Counted from the first letter of the stretch, positions 21,925 through 33,791 are shown. The stretch is DNA of 64,000 bases from Pollenia angustigena (GCA_930367215.1 OV884056.1:228275127-228339126), one strand, 5' to 3'. A program made the numbers and translations. The notes: generated by a model from the letters alone, not told the origin.

Positions 21925-24180
21925 ACGATAAAAAAATAAGCAACTTAAAATTTCAATCTAAGAATATGACAAGAATAAAGGATATCTTAATGAAAAACAA
22001 TTTTCCAAAGGGGTTGATTAATTCATTACTGACTAAAGTTAAAAATAATATATCTTCAGGGGGAAAAACAGAAATGACACATCTGGTAACGCCAAATACT
22101 ATAGTCTACCGTTTATTCCAAGACTAACTGAGAACAACAAACTGAGAGAGATAATAAAAGACAAACCAATAATATTCGCGCATAAATCAAACAAGACAAT
22201 ACATAATTTATTTACACAAACAAAAACAAAGATTGAGTGCAGGGATCAAAGTGATGTTGTTTATCAAATTGAATGTGACGGCGGTGATAATAAGGAGTGT
22301 GGAAAAATCTACATTGGTACAACGAAAAGAAATTTAGGCGTGAGAGTAGACGAACATAAAGCTGACATAAAAAGAGGAAAACATTCAACAGCACTTGCTC
22401 AACACTGCATTGAAAACGGACACAAGCCAAACTTTGAAAAAGTGAGAATTTAAGATTAAGATTAAGAGAAAAGGGAAAATAAGAGATACACGTTGTAGAG
22501 CTTAAGAATACAACAAAAATCGACAAGTGCAAAAAACACAAAAGAAGACAAATACCAGTGATGCACACTTTTTGAGAGCAAAAAGCACTTTAAGATTTAA
22601 AAAAGCACTAAATGGCACTATTAAGAGCAAAAAAAAGCTAAAAATGCTTTTTTACGCTTTAATTAAACACAAAGCAAGTTGCATTCGACTGTGTCGAATA
22701 GTATATCGACCCATTTGCTCGAAATTATCGTATGTTACAAAAACCAAATTTTACAGGACTGCCATTTTTCTACTTTTCTCTGCTTTCGCTTGCAATATCA
22801 AAATGAAAATATACATTCAATTTTTGGAGCAACGAAGTGGAATTCGCCAACAATATTTTGTCAGGTAACTTTTCTTTGAATATAGAACAAGATTGCATCA
22901 AAAACTCAATTTCAAAAATATTGGCATATACGATAAATTCGCGCAAAGGGGTTGATATACCTTCAAAATTTAAAAAAAGGCGACGGCGTTGATGAGACCA
23001 TTTTCATTTCAGATTAAATAATACTATTATTATTTATTTACACATTTAATTGTAAAGCACTAGCGACTAAAGGCTCAAAAAAAAATATATTTACATTGGA
23101 TATGGGCATTTCCCCAGAATGGTCTACCAGGACGAAAAAATAAAATGTTGTTTATCATCGTCTTTTATTGTTTCTTATTAGAAAAAAGGCTACGTTCTCG
23201 TTATAAAAGTATTTTCTGTCAGCTGATTTTAATTTATTTAACAATTTGCATATACCAAGCTACGGCTCTTTTTTTGTTTTTAAAGTCTTTGCGATTTTTT
23301 GTACGGTTTCCGACTGCAAGTTTTTTAACAATTCCTTATATTTTCTATTCCATATTCTATTTTTGAAACAGTGCCTACATCTTTAAAAGAATGTTTACCG
23401 AAATACATCGTTTTTATTACGATTACTAAATATGTTGTCAACGCTAAAAAGTGCAACGTTTCGTAAAATTTCCAAATTGCTAGGAAGCTTAGCTATAACC
23501 TCGTAAATAAAGTTTTTGGTAAAACGAATGTAACTTTCTTTTATCACTTTTTTATCTTTTGAAATCTTAACATCTTTACAAGCCTTCTCAAAATTGTACC
23601 CGAAATAGCAAACTTCAACTAAATCATCCTCTATATAATCGTATTTTAAAAATCGGTAGAAAAAAAAATAAAAATTTTAAAAAGCACTAAAGGCACTTAC
23701 GGAAAATTGAAAAAGCACCAAGTTAGTGCTTTTTTTTGGTTTGGCACTATGGATAAAATTTTGGCGTTTTGAGGCATCAAAAAGCAGCATAAATAGTGCC
23801 AAAAACACTAAGTTGGCATCACTGACAAAGACAATACAAATTATTACTTTAGTAATAATAACAACTGTGATCTAAAAAGGACAGATTTTCTGTGATCATT
23901 TTTAAATTTACATATATTTATTTTAATATTTAAGTTTTGTGTTGTGTTGTGTTGTCCACCTATGCAAAATACTGTGATATATTTTATAAATGATATATTT
24001 TATAAATTATGCAAGTTTATTTGTTAAAAATTAAGATTATAATTATTGTTATTATTGGCTACTTTTTTACTTTGTATTTTTAAAATGTTGCCAGATTTTA
24101 ATAAAACTCAATCCCTGAAGAAATTGGAAAGAATACCAACGAAACGTCGGATTTCATTGAAAATGAAGTAAATAATCTTT
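21925..24180 (+). pseudogene. Penelope-like retroelement, 3' end with GIY-YIG domain
   Basis: A reading frame at 21915 on gives the end of a reverse transcriptase region (NNFPKGLINSLLTKV). After a frameshift near 22120 comes a GIY-YIG endonuclease-like block: SDVVYQIECDG, CGKIYIGTTKRNLGVRVDEH, then ALAQHCIENGHKPNFEKV. Penelope-like elements pair exactly these two domains. A hAT (22556-23824) splits the frame just before its last codons (DNTNYYF). Beyond it lies a CTGAAGAAATTGG ... CGAAACGTCGG motif near 24117-24152, which I associate with Penelope 3' regions. The 5' part is missing. Confidence 0.82.
22556..23824. mobile_element. hAT-type element inside the Penelope remnant
   Basis: Ends CAGTGATGCACACTT and, inward from the right, CAGTGATGCCAACTT. 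Flanks ACAAATAC and ACAAAGAC are an 8-bp target duplication with one difference. AAAAAGCACT and its complement recur near both ends (at least six times), a typical hAT subterminal repeat. No transposase. Its middle (23100-23212) matches the end of the TIR element at 54866-56446 in inverted orientation. Confidence 0.82.
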
Positions 24181-24434
24181 TATTTACATTAAATTTATGA
24201 CCTTGAAAGCCTGTATATAAAAAACTATAAAAAACTATTTAAAAAAAATTAAACTTTTAGTTGTTTCAAGCAAAATTTTAAGCCTCTAATAAATACGATA
24301 TACTCCTCATTAATATCGCAAGTTGGTGGCTTATATTTGGCTTAATATCTTTTATATTTATTTACATTGTGTGGTTATTTGTACGAGTTGCAGTTAATTA
24401 TGGGGATTATACTTACTTAACCTATTCTTTAGAG

Positions 24435-25010
24435 GTGAAGTCCAGGCTGGTCATAGACTTGCATCTTTAACGATCTGGGGAAACACAACGATTTTAGTTG
24501 GTGTTGGGTACCCGGCCTGGAGGGCATTTGGGCAACGAAAGGGCTGGCTGCTTGGCAAACAGGGGCGCTCGACGTCCATATATAGGCCCTGAGCATTTCT
24601 TCGGCGTCCCTGCTGGACGTCCATTTCTAGATAAAGACAGTCCAGAAGATTTGTGACTCTGTCCCCTAGCCGGGCAGGTAGGCTACTTCTGCTTGAGAAG
24701 GGGGAACTAAGGCTACTTGTTGGCCTATTAACGGGGCATTGTGGTCTCAGATAACATCAGTTTATAATGGGTAATGTTAGTACCAAGATATGCAGATTCT
24801 GGGAGGTGAATGACGAAACGTCTGAATATCTCCTCGGCTGCTGTCGCGCCTTTGGGACTAATAATGAGCCCAAATCTAATATCTTTCACCGAGCAGGGTG
24901 GTAAGCTTTATATGCAGCCTGAACCTGACATGGTGAGAAACATAGGCTGCACAAAAGATCCTCTGGGTCGTAGTACGTATGGCCTTCTAAATATCTTTCA
25001 ACAGAGGATA
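24435..25010 (+). pseudogene. non-LTR retrotransposon, RNase H and C-terminal end
   Basis: Markedly less AT-rich than its surroundings. In shifting frames: a RNase H end (GGHLGNERAGCLANRGARR, where the usual Asp of the NExAD motif is Gly), then IGPEHFFGVPAGR, then TGHCGLR and KICRFWEVNDETSEYLLG, the C-terminal Cys-rich block common in insect I/LOA/R1-type elements. Several stops. The upstream endonuclease and polymerase are absent, as expected for 5'-truncated retrotransposition. Confidence 0.75.
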
Positions 25011-25029
25011 TATGAACAATTGTAAGTTC

Positions 25030-27590
25030 TAGCTATTTCGTTCGCCATATTTTGTGATTTTAAAACTATTTATTGATTTAAAAAAATATGTTATAAAATA
25101 TCTCCTTCAGATTTTTTAAAACTTGTAAATCATACGCGGCTAAAAAATCAAATTTCACAATTTTTTTTAAAATAATAACTTAGTTTTTTTTTTATATCGC
25201 TAGTAAATTTTTACGATTTCCTTTAAATTCGTTGAACAATCAAAAAAACTTACACTTACTCGCTTTAAAGATATTTCATTAACATTTTTTATATTGAAAA
25301 ATAATTTTTTTTTTTTAAATTTGTAAAGAGACCTTCAGTTTGTAAAACAACGTCATTAACTTAATTTAATTAATTTTAAAAAATTATTACTTACCTTAAA
25401 AGTTTGTTGGCATTTAACGTTGGGTAATATGCGTGCAAGTAAATTGTTTTTTTTTTATTCCCACCATAAAATTTTTCTACATTTTAATTGATTATTAAAA
25501 AATTAATTAATATTGAACTGCAGTAGCATAAAAGTTTAAACAATGTTTTCACTATGCGATGCAACATACGCCAACTGTAAAAATATTTAATAAGGGGAAG
25601 GAATGCGAAATATAATTAGAACTCATACTAGTTACTTATAAAGGGATAGATATTCCTCATGTATGCCGAGTAACAAGTTAAATCCTTCTAAATTTTTAAC
25701 GAACAGATAGCAAGGAAATTTGTCAGTTCTAAAATAATTTAAGGAATGATTTGAAATAACTAAAAAAGTTTAATACCTGAAGCGTGAAAAAAATGTTATA
25801 AGTGATAAAATCTCTTAAGAGATTTGTAGCACTCGTTCGGGTACAAAACTTTTTTCTTAAATCCATGAATTTCAACCATTTTTATGTAGATATTAAAAAA
25901 CATATCGTCGCTTGAAATGCAAGTTTTTTTTAAAAGGTGCCTTGGAAAGCTAAAATTTAAAAAAAAGTAATTAGGGTAATTTTTTTAACAACCTACTAAA
26001 AAAACTTTAAAAATAATAGTTGAGAAAAATCAAAAAATTTAAATTTATTTTTTTCTCATGCCAAAAGCTTTCGAAAAATCGACGGCACAATATCGATTGC
26101 TAAATCGAGCCACCTTAATGTACATATGTGTGTATGCAGTTACGTATACCTTCCTCGGTAAACCAATATATACATAACATAGGTAGCGGTACCTCATTTT
26201 AATCCCAGAAGCATTTAAAAGATTTTTTGAAAAATAGAAATGACCCTTCGTCACTTATCTTACACTCCTAGATGACTAAAAGCAGTTTTTGCATATTTTA
26301 AAAATGATCTGTACTTCTTTGTTATTTCTGGACGATAATAAGAAGACAACGAATAATTTTTATAGCCAAAAAATGTTGCAGTTCTATTGAGATTTTATCT
26401 TCCGAGCATGAATTGGGAAGTATTAAGTTCCTTTGCATGGAAAAGGAACAAATATTATATTGTTTTTTTTTAGTTATTGTGTTACAAAAACAAACTATTT
26501 GTAAAAATTGCAAATAGAGTAGCCCACTTTTGTGTTTGGAGCAAATGATCTTGCGAAAGAGAAAATTACTAAATACCTTAATTCGTTTGTTAAGTCTAAC
26601 AATAACAAAAAACAAAGTTTACGTGAGATTGTATTGAATATCTACGACATTTTTCATTTGGCTTTTCGCAAAATTAATTTTAATTTATGAATATTTTGAA
26701 GCGCTTCAGCGGTTTTTTTGTGAGCTGTATATTAAAAAAGATTAAAATTTAAGAAAAAATTTATTCAAATTTTGTGAAATTATAATAAAAATAAAAAAAT
26801 TAAAATTAATAAATAATAAAAATACAATAACTTTTTTTCCACTATATAAATATGTATTTAAATATATATTTGAAAAATATAAAAAAATTTTAAAGTTGGT
26901 TTTTTAACTATTCTATTGTGCATATTGCACTTGTTCAACAATAGTGTATAAACTTAAAATGTTTGTTTTTTTACTTAAAAAAAAAACTCACACGCAATCT
27001 AAAGCGTTAAATCTAACGAAGGGGACAGTGAATGGGGCCACTTCTCGAAATAAAGTTGTCATCAATTTGAATTTAAATCGATTGTTAAGCACGCAGTATG
27101 GAAAGGAAAAATTTCATTCAGCATGTTCAGTACAATAACGCTCGCCATTCACCGTACCAATCTGTTAATTTTAATTTAATAATGGATGTAATGGTGGTTC
27201 GTTAACGGTTTGAAGATTGTCTTCGCTCCAAATATGGCAATTTTGCTTGATCACTAGGCGGTAAAATGAACGAAGTGCTCTTTGAACTTTGCCAACAGAT
27301 TTATTTTTTTTTTTTGCAAAGTAAATTTCTACAATTTGGAAGCCTTGTTCTAGCGCTAAAAGAGTCAGTTCTTGCTAGTACTGAAAAAAATCTCGACAAT
27401 TTTTTTTCAATTCATTTGTTAACTAAAAAATAACAATTTTGATTTAAGTTGAACTGTTTATTTTCAATTTTTGATATTCTTTAATTATGCTTGAGTTCAT
27501 CAAATTTAATTTTCATTAAATTATTTTCACTGAGGTAAGGAATTTATACAACTTGGAATTTTTATTAAAATTTATTGATAATTTTTCTTT
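25030..27590. other. long AT-rich stretch, no gene
   Basis: Very high A+T. An 18-bp perfect palindrome AAATCTCTTAAGAGATTT sits at 25808-25825. A weak inverted pair (ACAGTGAATGG at 27026 and CCATTCACCGT at 27146) may mark a tiny MITE. About 27366-27530 may be the start of the AT-rich foldback whose end is at 27986. Confidence 0.35.
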
Positions 27591-27669
27591 GCTGAGCGGG
27601 GATTTGAACCCGGGTTGATCTTTACATGTTTCAGTTTTATTCACTGCACCACTGCGGTGCCCGTTAGCC
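27520..27669 (-). mobile_element. tRNA-headed SINE-like element
   Basis: On the minus strand from 27669: GGGCACCGCAGTGGTGCAGT (A-box region) and CCCGGGTTCAAATCCCCGC (a textbook B box and T-arm), then AAAGAAAAATTATCAATAAA as tail. The tail matches that of the heads in the 563-bp array, but the head differs. No clean acceptor stem, so not a working tRNA. Confidence 0.65.
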
Positions 27670-27815
27670 AACAGTCAAAAATCAATCTTTATATAATAGT
27701 ACTGGTGGTTCGAAATTTGCTGTTATTATCACTTAAATTTCAAATTACATGTTGCCTCATTTCCTCTGTTTTTTTTTCGTATTCTTTCTGTCAAGACTTT
27801 AAAAATAAAATAAGT

Positions 27816-27986
27816 TTAAATAAAAAAAAATTTATTATGTGAATTAAACATTACTGTTGAAAATGTTGTTGATATCAAAAAATATTTGATTGAAACTATT
27901 AATTTTTTTACTGATGCAAATTTTATTAATTTTTTATTTAATATCACAAATTTTTTAATTGAAATCAATTTTTTTATTCTGTGTAA
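27816..27986 (-). mobile_element. AT-rich foldback relative, end fragment
   Basis: Read from 27986 leftwards: TTACACAGAATAAAAAAATT, then ATTTGTGATATTAAAT, ATTAATAGTTTCAATCAAAT, TTTTTGATATCAACAACATT. This matches 39292-39415 block for block. No coding sequence. The related AT-rich run continues to 28246. Confidence 0.6.
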
Positions 27987-28246
27987 CAGAAATGTCAACA
28001 ATGTTTGCCATTATCAGCTGTCAAACCATTGTTATTGTAAAGAGTAGACAAATTAATAGTATGAATTAAATATTAAATTCACTTGATTAAACGTTTAATT
28101 AACTTGATTTAAAGTTTAATTCACTTATTAAATTTTTAATTAAAACTGATTTATTTTTTTTTTTTATATAATTTTTGTTAAATTTGTAATTAAAACCGAT
28201 TTAATTATTTTCTATTTTATTTTTAATTAAAACTGATTTAATTTTT

Positions 28247-28905
28247 TATACCCACACCACAATAGTGGAGAGGGTATTATGCATTTGTGCTGATGTGTGT
28301 AACGCCTTAAAATATTGGTCCTAGACCCACCTTAAAGTACACCGATCATCTTAGAATCACTTTCTGAGTCGAACTAACGATGTCCGTCCGGCTGGCTGGC
28401 TGGCTGTCCATGTAACCTTGTGCGCAAAGTACAGGTCGCAATTTTGGAGATAATTTGATGAAATTTGGGTCATAGGTTTTTATTGGCACAAGGACCAAGC
28501 CTATTGAAAATGGGCCGAATCGTAGGACCACGAAGGAAGATAGGGGGAAATTTCTTCCTTTCAGAAACTATCAAACCGATTTCAATGAAATTTAAAACAT
28601 AGATAGAACCATATCTATATGGATACAAAATGTATGCATTTTTTAAAAAATAGGACCACGAGGGGAGATAGGGGCAATTTCTGCCTCTCAAACCGATTTT
28701 AATGAAATTTAAAACATAGATAGATCCATATCTATATGGACACATTAGCTATACAGTTTTTCAAAAATAGGACCACAACGGGAGGTAGGGGGCAATTTCT
28801 GCCTCTCACAAACTTTCAAACCGATTTTCATGAAGTTTATAAACATAGATAAATCTATATTTATATGGATTTATGTTTTTAAATACTGTGGTGTAGGGTA
28901 TCATA
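28247..28905. mobile_element. unit-repeat element with TACCC ends
   Basis: Begins TATACCCACACCACAATAGT and ends with GTGGTGTAGGGTATCATA, an imperfect inverted pair. After a single-copy part (GATGTCCGTCCGGCTGGC and CTGTCCATGTAACC) come about three copies of a roughly 115-bp unit containing AAACATAGATAGA, CCATATCTATATGGA, AGGACCAC and TTTCTGCCTCTCA. The same unit occurs on the other strand at 59812-60115. Common dispersed-repeat style in flies; class not established. Confidence 0.65.
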
Positions 28906-29801
28906 TTATTTTTATTAAATTTTTAATTAAAACTGATTGTATTTTTGATAAATGCTTTAATTGGTAAAACATTTTGGAGAATTTTTTCTGTTTGTTGATC
29001 ATTTTGCTTAAATTACGACAACTTTTCCGAACTTCTGCGAAAGCAAATGTTTGTTGGGATAAAGTATGTACTTATGCGTTTACGAATATGTGAACATTTA
29101 TATGTATGTACTTGTACCAAAAAAGTACTTAAAGCTACATAAACTTGTACTATATTTTACGAGCATATATTACAAAAACAGCTGCATTCATTACACATTA
29201 AACGTATTTGCATTATACTCTTGCAGCTTTTCACATAAAAACATTTTACTTACAAACACATATAAAATGCATGTAAAATATACTTTAGTATATTATTCAC
29301 AAATAAGTAAATAAGTACTTAACTCCAATCTATGTGCGTGTATAATTTAAATTATTTGTAACTTAAATGCAACATATTTTCAACAAAAATCACCATCATC
29401 TAAAGAAGATTACTGCCACTGCAATTGATGTTAAATAAATTTAAAACTTACACACACTATCATTTACTAGTAGACTCTTTAAATGCCCCTGTGCAGGGTT
29501 GTCAGATGTTTTTCAAATTTTTTTGGGAAGTTGCAAATATGTATCCTCAAAAATTATTTTTTTTTCATTCCCAAAAATCCCAACTAAATACTCTTCAATT
29601 TTAGCAAAATTATATATTATCTCATTCGTACATATCATGTATATTCTAATGTTTGTATCAGTAAATTTTGCACTAGCTTAATACATGGCTTATAATACCC
29701 TTCACCTTCACAATCGTTTGTCATTCCGTATGTTATTTCTAGTAGTGAAGTTGATTTAACAATGTCCTTCTGTCTGTTGAAATGGACTAAGTTGTTAGAA
29801 T

Positions 29802-30666
29802 GGGGGTTTCAACAAGAACTTTGTTTTCTTAAACAAAATAAAACAAAAAATTAAGATGAAGATGATTCAAATTATGAGTGAAAAATGATATCTGACAAAT
29901 GACCACCCCGAGCACGCTAACAGATGTCGATTCTATCATCAAAGTTTTCAATCACTTTTTGGCAAAATGGCGGGTCTATATTGATAAACACATCACGGAT
30001 TTTGAGTTTAAAGGCTGCAATCTATTCGATTGGCTTCGTATAGACTTTTTCCCTAACATAGCCCCACAAAAAATAATCCAGTGGTGTTAAATCACACGAT
30101 CTGGCTGGCCACTTAACAACTGAAGTTTGTTTAATAATGCGATCTGGAAATTTGGCTTGCAATAAATTTATTGTTTCATTGGCTGTAAGACAGACATGTG
30201 GCACAGTCCTGTTAATACCACATATCAGTGATATCCACGTCATCAAAAATTGGCCAAAATTGAGTTGTTAACATCTCGCGATAGTTTGATCGATTGACCA
30301 TTACCGCATTTGCAGCCTCATCTTCGAAAAAAAACTGCCCAATCACGCCTCCAGACCACATAGTGCACCATACAGTGACACATTGAACATGCAAAGGCTT
30401 TTCAATAGTCGCTCTAGGATTTTCAGAAGCCCAAATGCGACCAAATTCTTAATAGTGGTCTCAGGAGCACGATTATGTTGTCCAAAAATATCACGAATGT
30501 TACGAAATGAAACTTTAACAAAACCACCGTTTTCATAGAGGAAATTGAATTCATTGTAACAATTGTCAATGCATCTACTACGAATACGTCAAAATTTTAA
30601 ATGTTAAAACTATCATGCTGTTGGTGTTGCCACAATAAAAAAACAAGTTTCTTGTTGAAAACCCCG
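29802..30666 (-). pseudogene. DD41D-type mariner element, internally deleted
   Basis: Inverted ends GGGGGTTTCAACAAGAACTT and, from the right, GGGGTTTTCAACAAGAAACT. On the minus strand the pieces run in transposase order: helix-turn-helix block (FGQHNRAPETTIK), then directly RIWASENPRATIEKPLHVQC, TVWCTMWSGGVIG, the second Asp region (MWY, stop, QDCATC), WPARSCDLTPLDYFLWGYV, and a C-terminal end. Counting across the frameshift gives 41 residues between the second and third Asp, the DD41D (rosa-like) spacing. The segment with the first Asp is deleted. Dead element. Confidence 0.85.
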
Positions 30667-31195
30667 ATATATATATATGTGACACATGCCCCGCTTAATT
30701 TTGCTTTTGAAATTCAGCCTGGTCGGTCCACAAATGACTGAGATATCAGCAACAAACCACGACTGCCTCTAATTTTACCAAAAAACCCTTGTTGTTGTCT
30801 TTTTATCTAGAGAGCGACCAGAGCCAAAGCTTTCATATAAGGTACAAGCATCTTTTGTATAAATACACAACATCCGACAAAATGTAGTTGGGATTGGAGA
30901 AGTGGTACTTCCCATACAAAGACATTATAGATTTATGTATGTCTAGAGAACGACAAATGCCAAAGTTTCCAGTTTAGGTGCAAGCATCTTGGTTATCAAT
31001 ACACAACATCCCTTAGTTTGAATTATATGCCTTTCTGCTTTTACGCGCGATGGTCTTTCCGTTAAGTTCACAATTTAAAGTTATAATCATTCTCAATATT
31101 GCATCTATTTTTCGAAAACTAAACAATTTACTTTTTACAATAGTATAATAAGTACCAGGTATGTTCATTAGGGAGAGTTTTCATTATTTACCCAC

Positions 31196-31681
31196 ACGCA
31201 GAGAAAAAACATGTTTAAATATGGTCACCTCCAACAATACTATGTTTAAAGAAAATTTTAACCATATAATGTTTAATTTAACCATATTATTGTCAACGAC
31301 AACCATATTATGGTAAAAATACACCTCCATCAAGAAGCCACAACCATATTATGGTTGCCTCTAAACATGTTATGGTTAAATATGACAAGCATTTGTTTTT
31401 AAATTAACAATAGTATTTTCCTCTTTTTGAAGAGCAACATGCTATGGTTGAAAACCAACCATGCTATTATAAATGTTAAACATATTTTAGTTATTATTTA
31501 CCAATATATGTTCGGAGGCAACCATAATATGGTTGTGGCTTCTTGATGGAGGACTTTTTTAACCATAATATGGTTGCCGTTGACAATAATATGGTTAATT
31601 TTAACATAATATGGTTAGAATTTTCTTTAAACATACTATGTTGGAGGGGACCATATTTAAACATGTTTTTTCTCTGGGTGC
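31196..31681. mobile_element. foldback element with CACGCAGAGAAAAAACATG ends
   Basis: Arms of about 200 bp mirror each other. Left reads CAGAGAAAAAACATGTTTAA, TATGGTCACCTCCAACA, ATACTATGTTTAAAGAAAA; right is the complement. The short palindrome ACCATATTATGGT or ACCATAATATGGT recurs at least six times within the arms. Similar termini occur at several other places in the window. No gene. Confidence 0.85.
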
Positions 31682-32408
31682 ATGTAATGTCAACTTAATT
31701 TATGTGATTTTTAACGCTTGTTTAAATTTTTTTTCCATATTTTCTTTTGTTTGGCGTTATATGGGTTTTGAAATTGAGAACACAATTTCTAATCGCTATA
31801 CCTTGTAATTATTCTTCCATGCTTGTAACTAGGATTGTTCATACGTGCCGTAACAAATTGGTCTATTTTGAAAACAAGTACTTATTTTTAAAAAGCATTC
31901 TAGTATTGCATTTTATTTCTAAATTTTGCATTTTTTTTCATTAAGCTGAAATTAAGTTGTCCCAATGGGTTACGCAGCAGCCACGCGTTCAAGTCTTGCT
32001 TTCCAGTTTTTTCCACAAACTGGTTGTGAAAATTCACAAAAATTTAAAGCTATAACTTAGACTTAATTAATACAGACAAATGAGAAATTTGCTAATTAAA
32101 ATTGCAATCAGCTGTTTTCTTGATTGTAAATTAAAACACACAATTCGAAAGAGGACCTGAATGCAACAAATATGCATCACCTTTTAAAGGTATGAGTAGA
32201 TTAGTTAAAAAGTGTGAGTCTTTTAAAACTTGAAACAAAATTGAAATTAAAGCTGGATCATGTACGATATTTGGTCATATATGGCCCCCAAGCATATATG
32301 TATGTACTTGGGGCAAAATGTTTTTAAGTTTTGAAAAAGTTAAGATTTGTTGGGAAATTGTTATTTGTAACCAAAAGTATTTTTTACTTTTATTGGTTAC
32401 GATAACCA

Positions 32409-32975
32409 GGGGTGCTTTAATACCATTGTAGATAAGGCCATGATGGCTTTATCTCTCATTCAATAGGGAGATAAAGCCTTTTTTATTTTTTTTTATTTGA
32501 ATGGGAGATAAAGCCATCATTGCCTTAGCTCACATTAGCAATATTAGAAAATGGCTTCATCTCTCATTTCAGTTCCGGAGACACTAAAGTTAAGTATTGA
32601 AATCTGGCTTCGCATACTAAAGTTTTTCTGCGTGACGGCCTGCGGCCGTGCTTAGGGGTTTCTTCCTCCAGTAGGACGCGGCAGGTGGCTTCGCTGAATA
32701 AAGTTTTCCTGCGTGCGTCACAAGAATAAAAAAAAAATGTTTTTCAATGATAACTAAGCATTTTCTCTTTTACAGAATGTTTAACATATTTCTGAACAAA
32801 TGTGGCTTTATCTCTCATTTGCGAAAAATATATGGCTGTATCTCTCATTTCGCAAAATTTTAAATATGACCTTACCTCTCAATGATTGGGCAATAAGGCC
32901 ATTATGGCTTTATCGCCCATTCAATTGAGCAATAATGCCATCATGGCCTTATCTATCATGGTTTTAAAGCACCCC
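32409..32975. mobile_element. TIR element with many TTTATCTCTCATT repeats
   Basis: Ends GGGGTGCTTTAATACCATTG then AGATAAGGCCATGATGGC, with the right end its near complement over about 45 bp. The motif GGCTTTATCTCTCATT (or its complement, AATGAGAGATAAAGCC-like) recurs at least eight times in both halves. The centre is GC-richer and holds two copies of TAAAGTTTT(T/C)CTGCGTG. Superfamily and target duplication unresolved; no coding sequence. Confidence 0.75.
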
Positions 32976-33340
32976 CCAATAAAATATATGTAACGATAAT
33001 GGTTAAAAGTTACATTAAAAAATAGCCGTTATTTTTGGTACCTGAGATAAACGTTTATCTTTTTCTTCAAAGCCATCAGATTAAATAGCCTCTAATGGCA
33101 TTATTTAGTGAAAGATTTGTCAAACAAAAATTTATATGTATTTCAAACATTCTTTTTGTTGCCGTTAAATATGCAATTATTAAACGAAAATTCCCCAAAA
33201 TGAAAAAATTATCCCCCCCAAAATCAAATTTTTTAATCATCCCCGTTTTTAATATGAAATAACTTAATTAAAGCTAAGTCCTCTAATGTGACAACTCTGC
33301 ATCTGCCATTTTTGATATTCTAACTATTTTGCTGAAAGAG

Positions 33341-33791
33341 TGGGTACGTTCGTAAATGCAGTTGTTGCGCATCAGTTGCGCATTAGTAAAGTTTAATGTT
33401 CGTAAATGCATCACTTGTAAGAAACTTGGCATTACTCTCATGTGTCAAAAGTTTTTTTAATACAGTGATGCCGCAGCTCTGCAGCAAATTTTTGACAATT
33501 ATTGCATCAGTCAATTTTCTGATTCAATAACTTTTGACATAAAAGAAATCATTTAATTATTCTTTTTTGGTGCTTTTTCTTGTAATTTATAAGAAAACTA
33601 TTACTTTCTGGTTAAACATTTTCATTAAAATTTGCCATCGCTATTGTTGATTACATATTTTTTTTATTATTTTATGTTGGCTACTAAACCTTTTTAAATT
33701 TAGCTCGTGTTCAAAAATACAAACTTTGCAACAAAATTTTGCATTACTGCAGCAGTGATGCATAGTTTTGGTGCATTTACGAACGTACCCA
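33341..33791. mobile_element. MITE with TGGGTACGTTCGTAAATGCA ends
   Basis: A 20-bp terminal repeat starting at 33341 is mirrored by TGCATTTACGAACGTACCCA ending at 33791 (perfect over 20 bases). GTTCGTAAATGCATCA recurs at 33400, and CAGTGATGC with CTGCAGCA appear near both ends. No target duplication recognised. 451 bp, non-coding. Confidence 0.8.

Larger units (their letters stand above)
29494..33299. mobile_element. possible large hAT-type element
   Basis: CAGGGTTGTCAGATG at the left and, inward from the right, CAGAGTTGTCACATT. TTTTTTCATT and CCCAAAAA/TTTTGGGG blocks are subterminal at both ends. The flanks CCCCTGTG and CATCTGCC share only half their bases, so the target duplication is not convincing. 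The left end resembles that of the hAT at 18520. It would enclose the mariner, foldback and TIR element below. No hAT transposase seen. Confidence 0.4.

Noticed and set aside
22212..22568. 118-residue minus-strand frame
   Set aside because: It is the shadow of the Penelope GIY-YIG coding strand; the plus-strand translation has the recognisable motifs.
27591..27669. Functional tRNA gene
   Set aside because: The T-arm and B box are good, but no 7-bp acceptor stem or clean anticodon arm can be drawn, and a SINE-type tail follows. The same applies at 91-160 and 14918-14995.
29494..33299. Firm call of a 3.8 kb hAT
   Set aside because: The end similarity is fair, but the 8-bp flanks agree at only four positions. 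Kept as a low-confidence feature rather than a finding.
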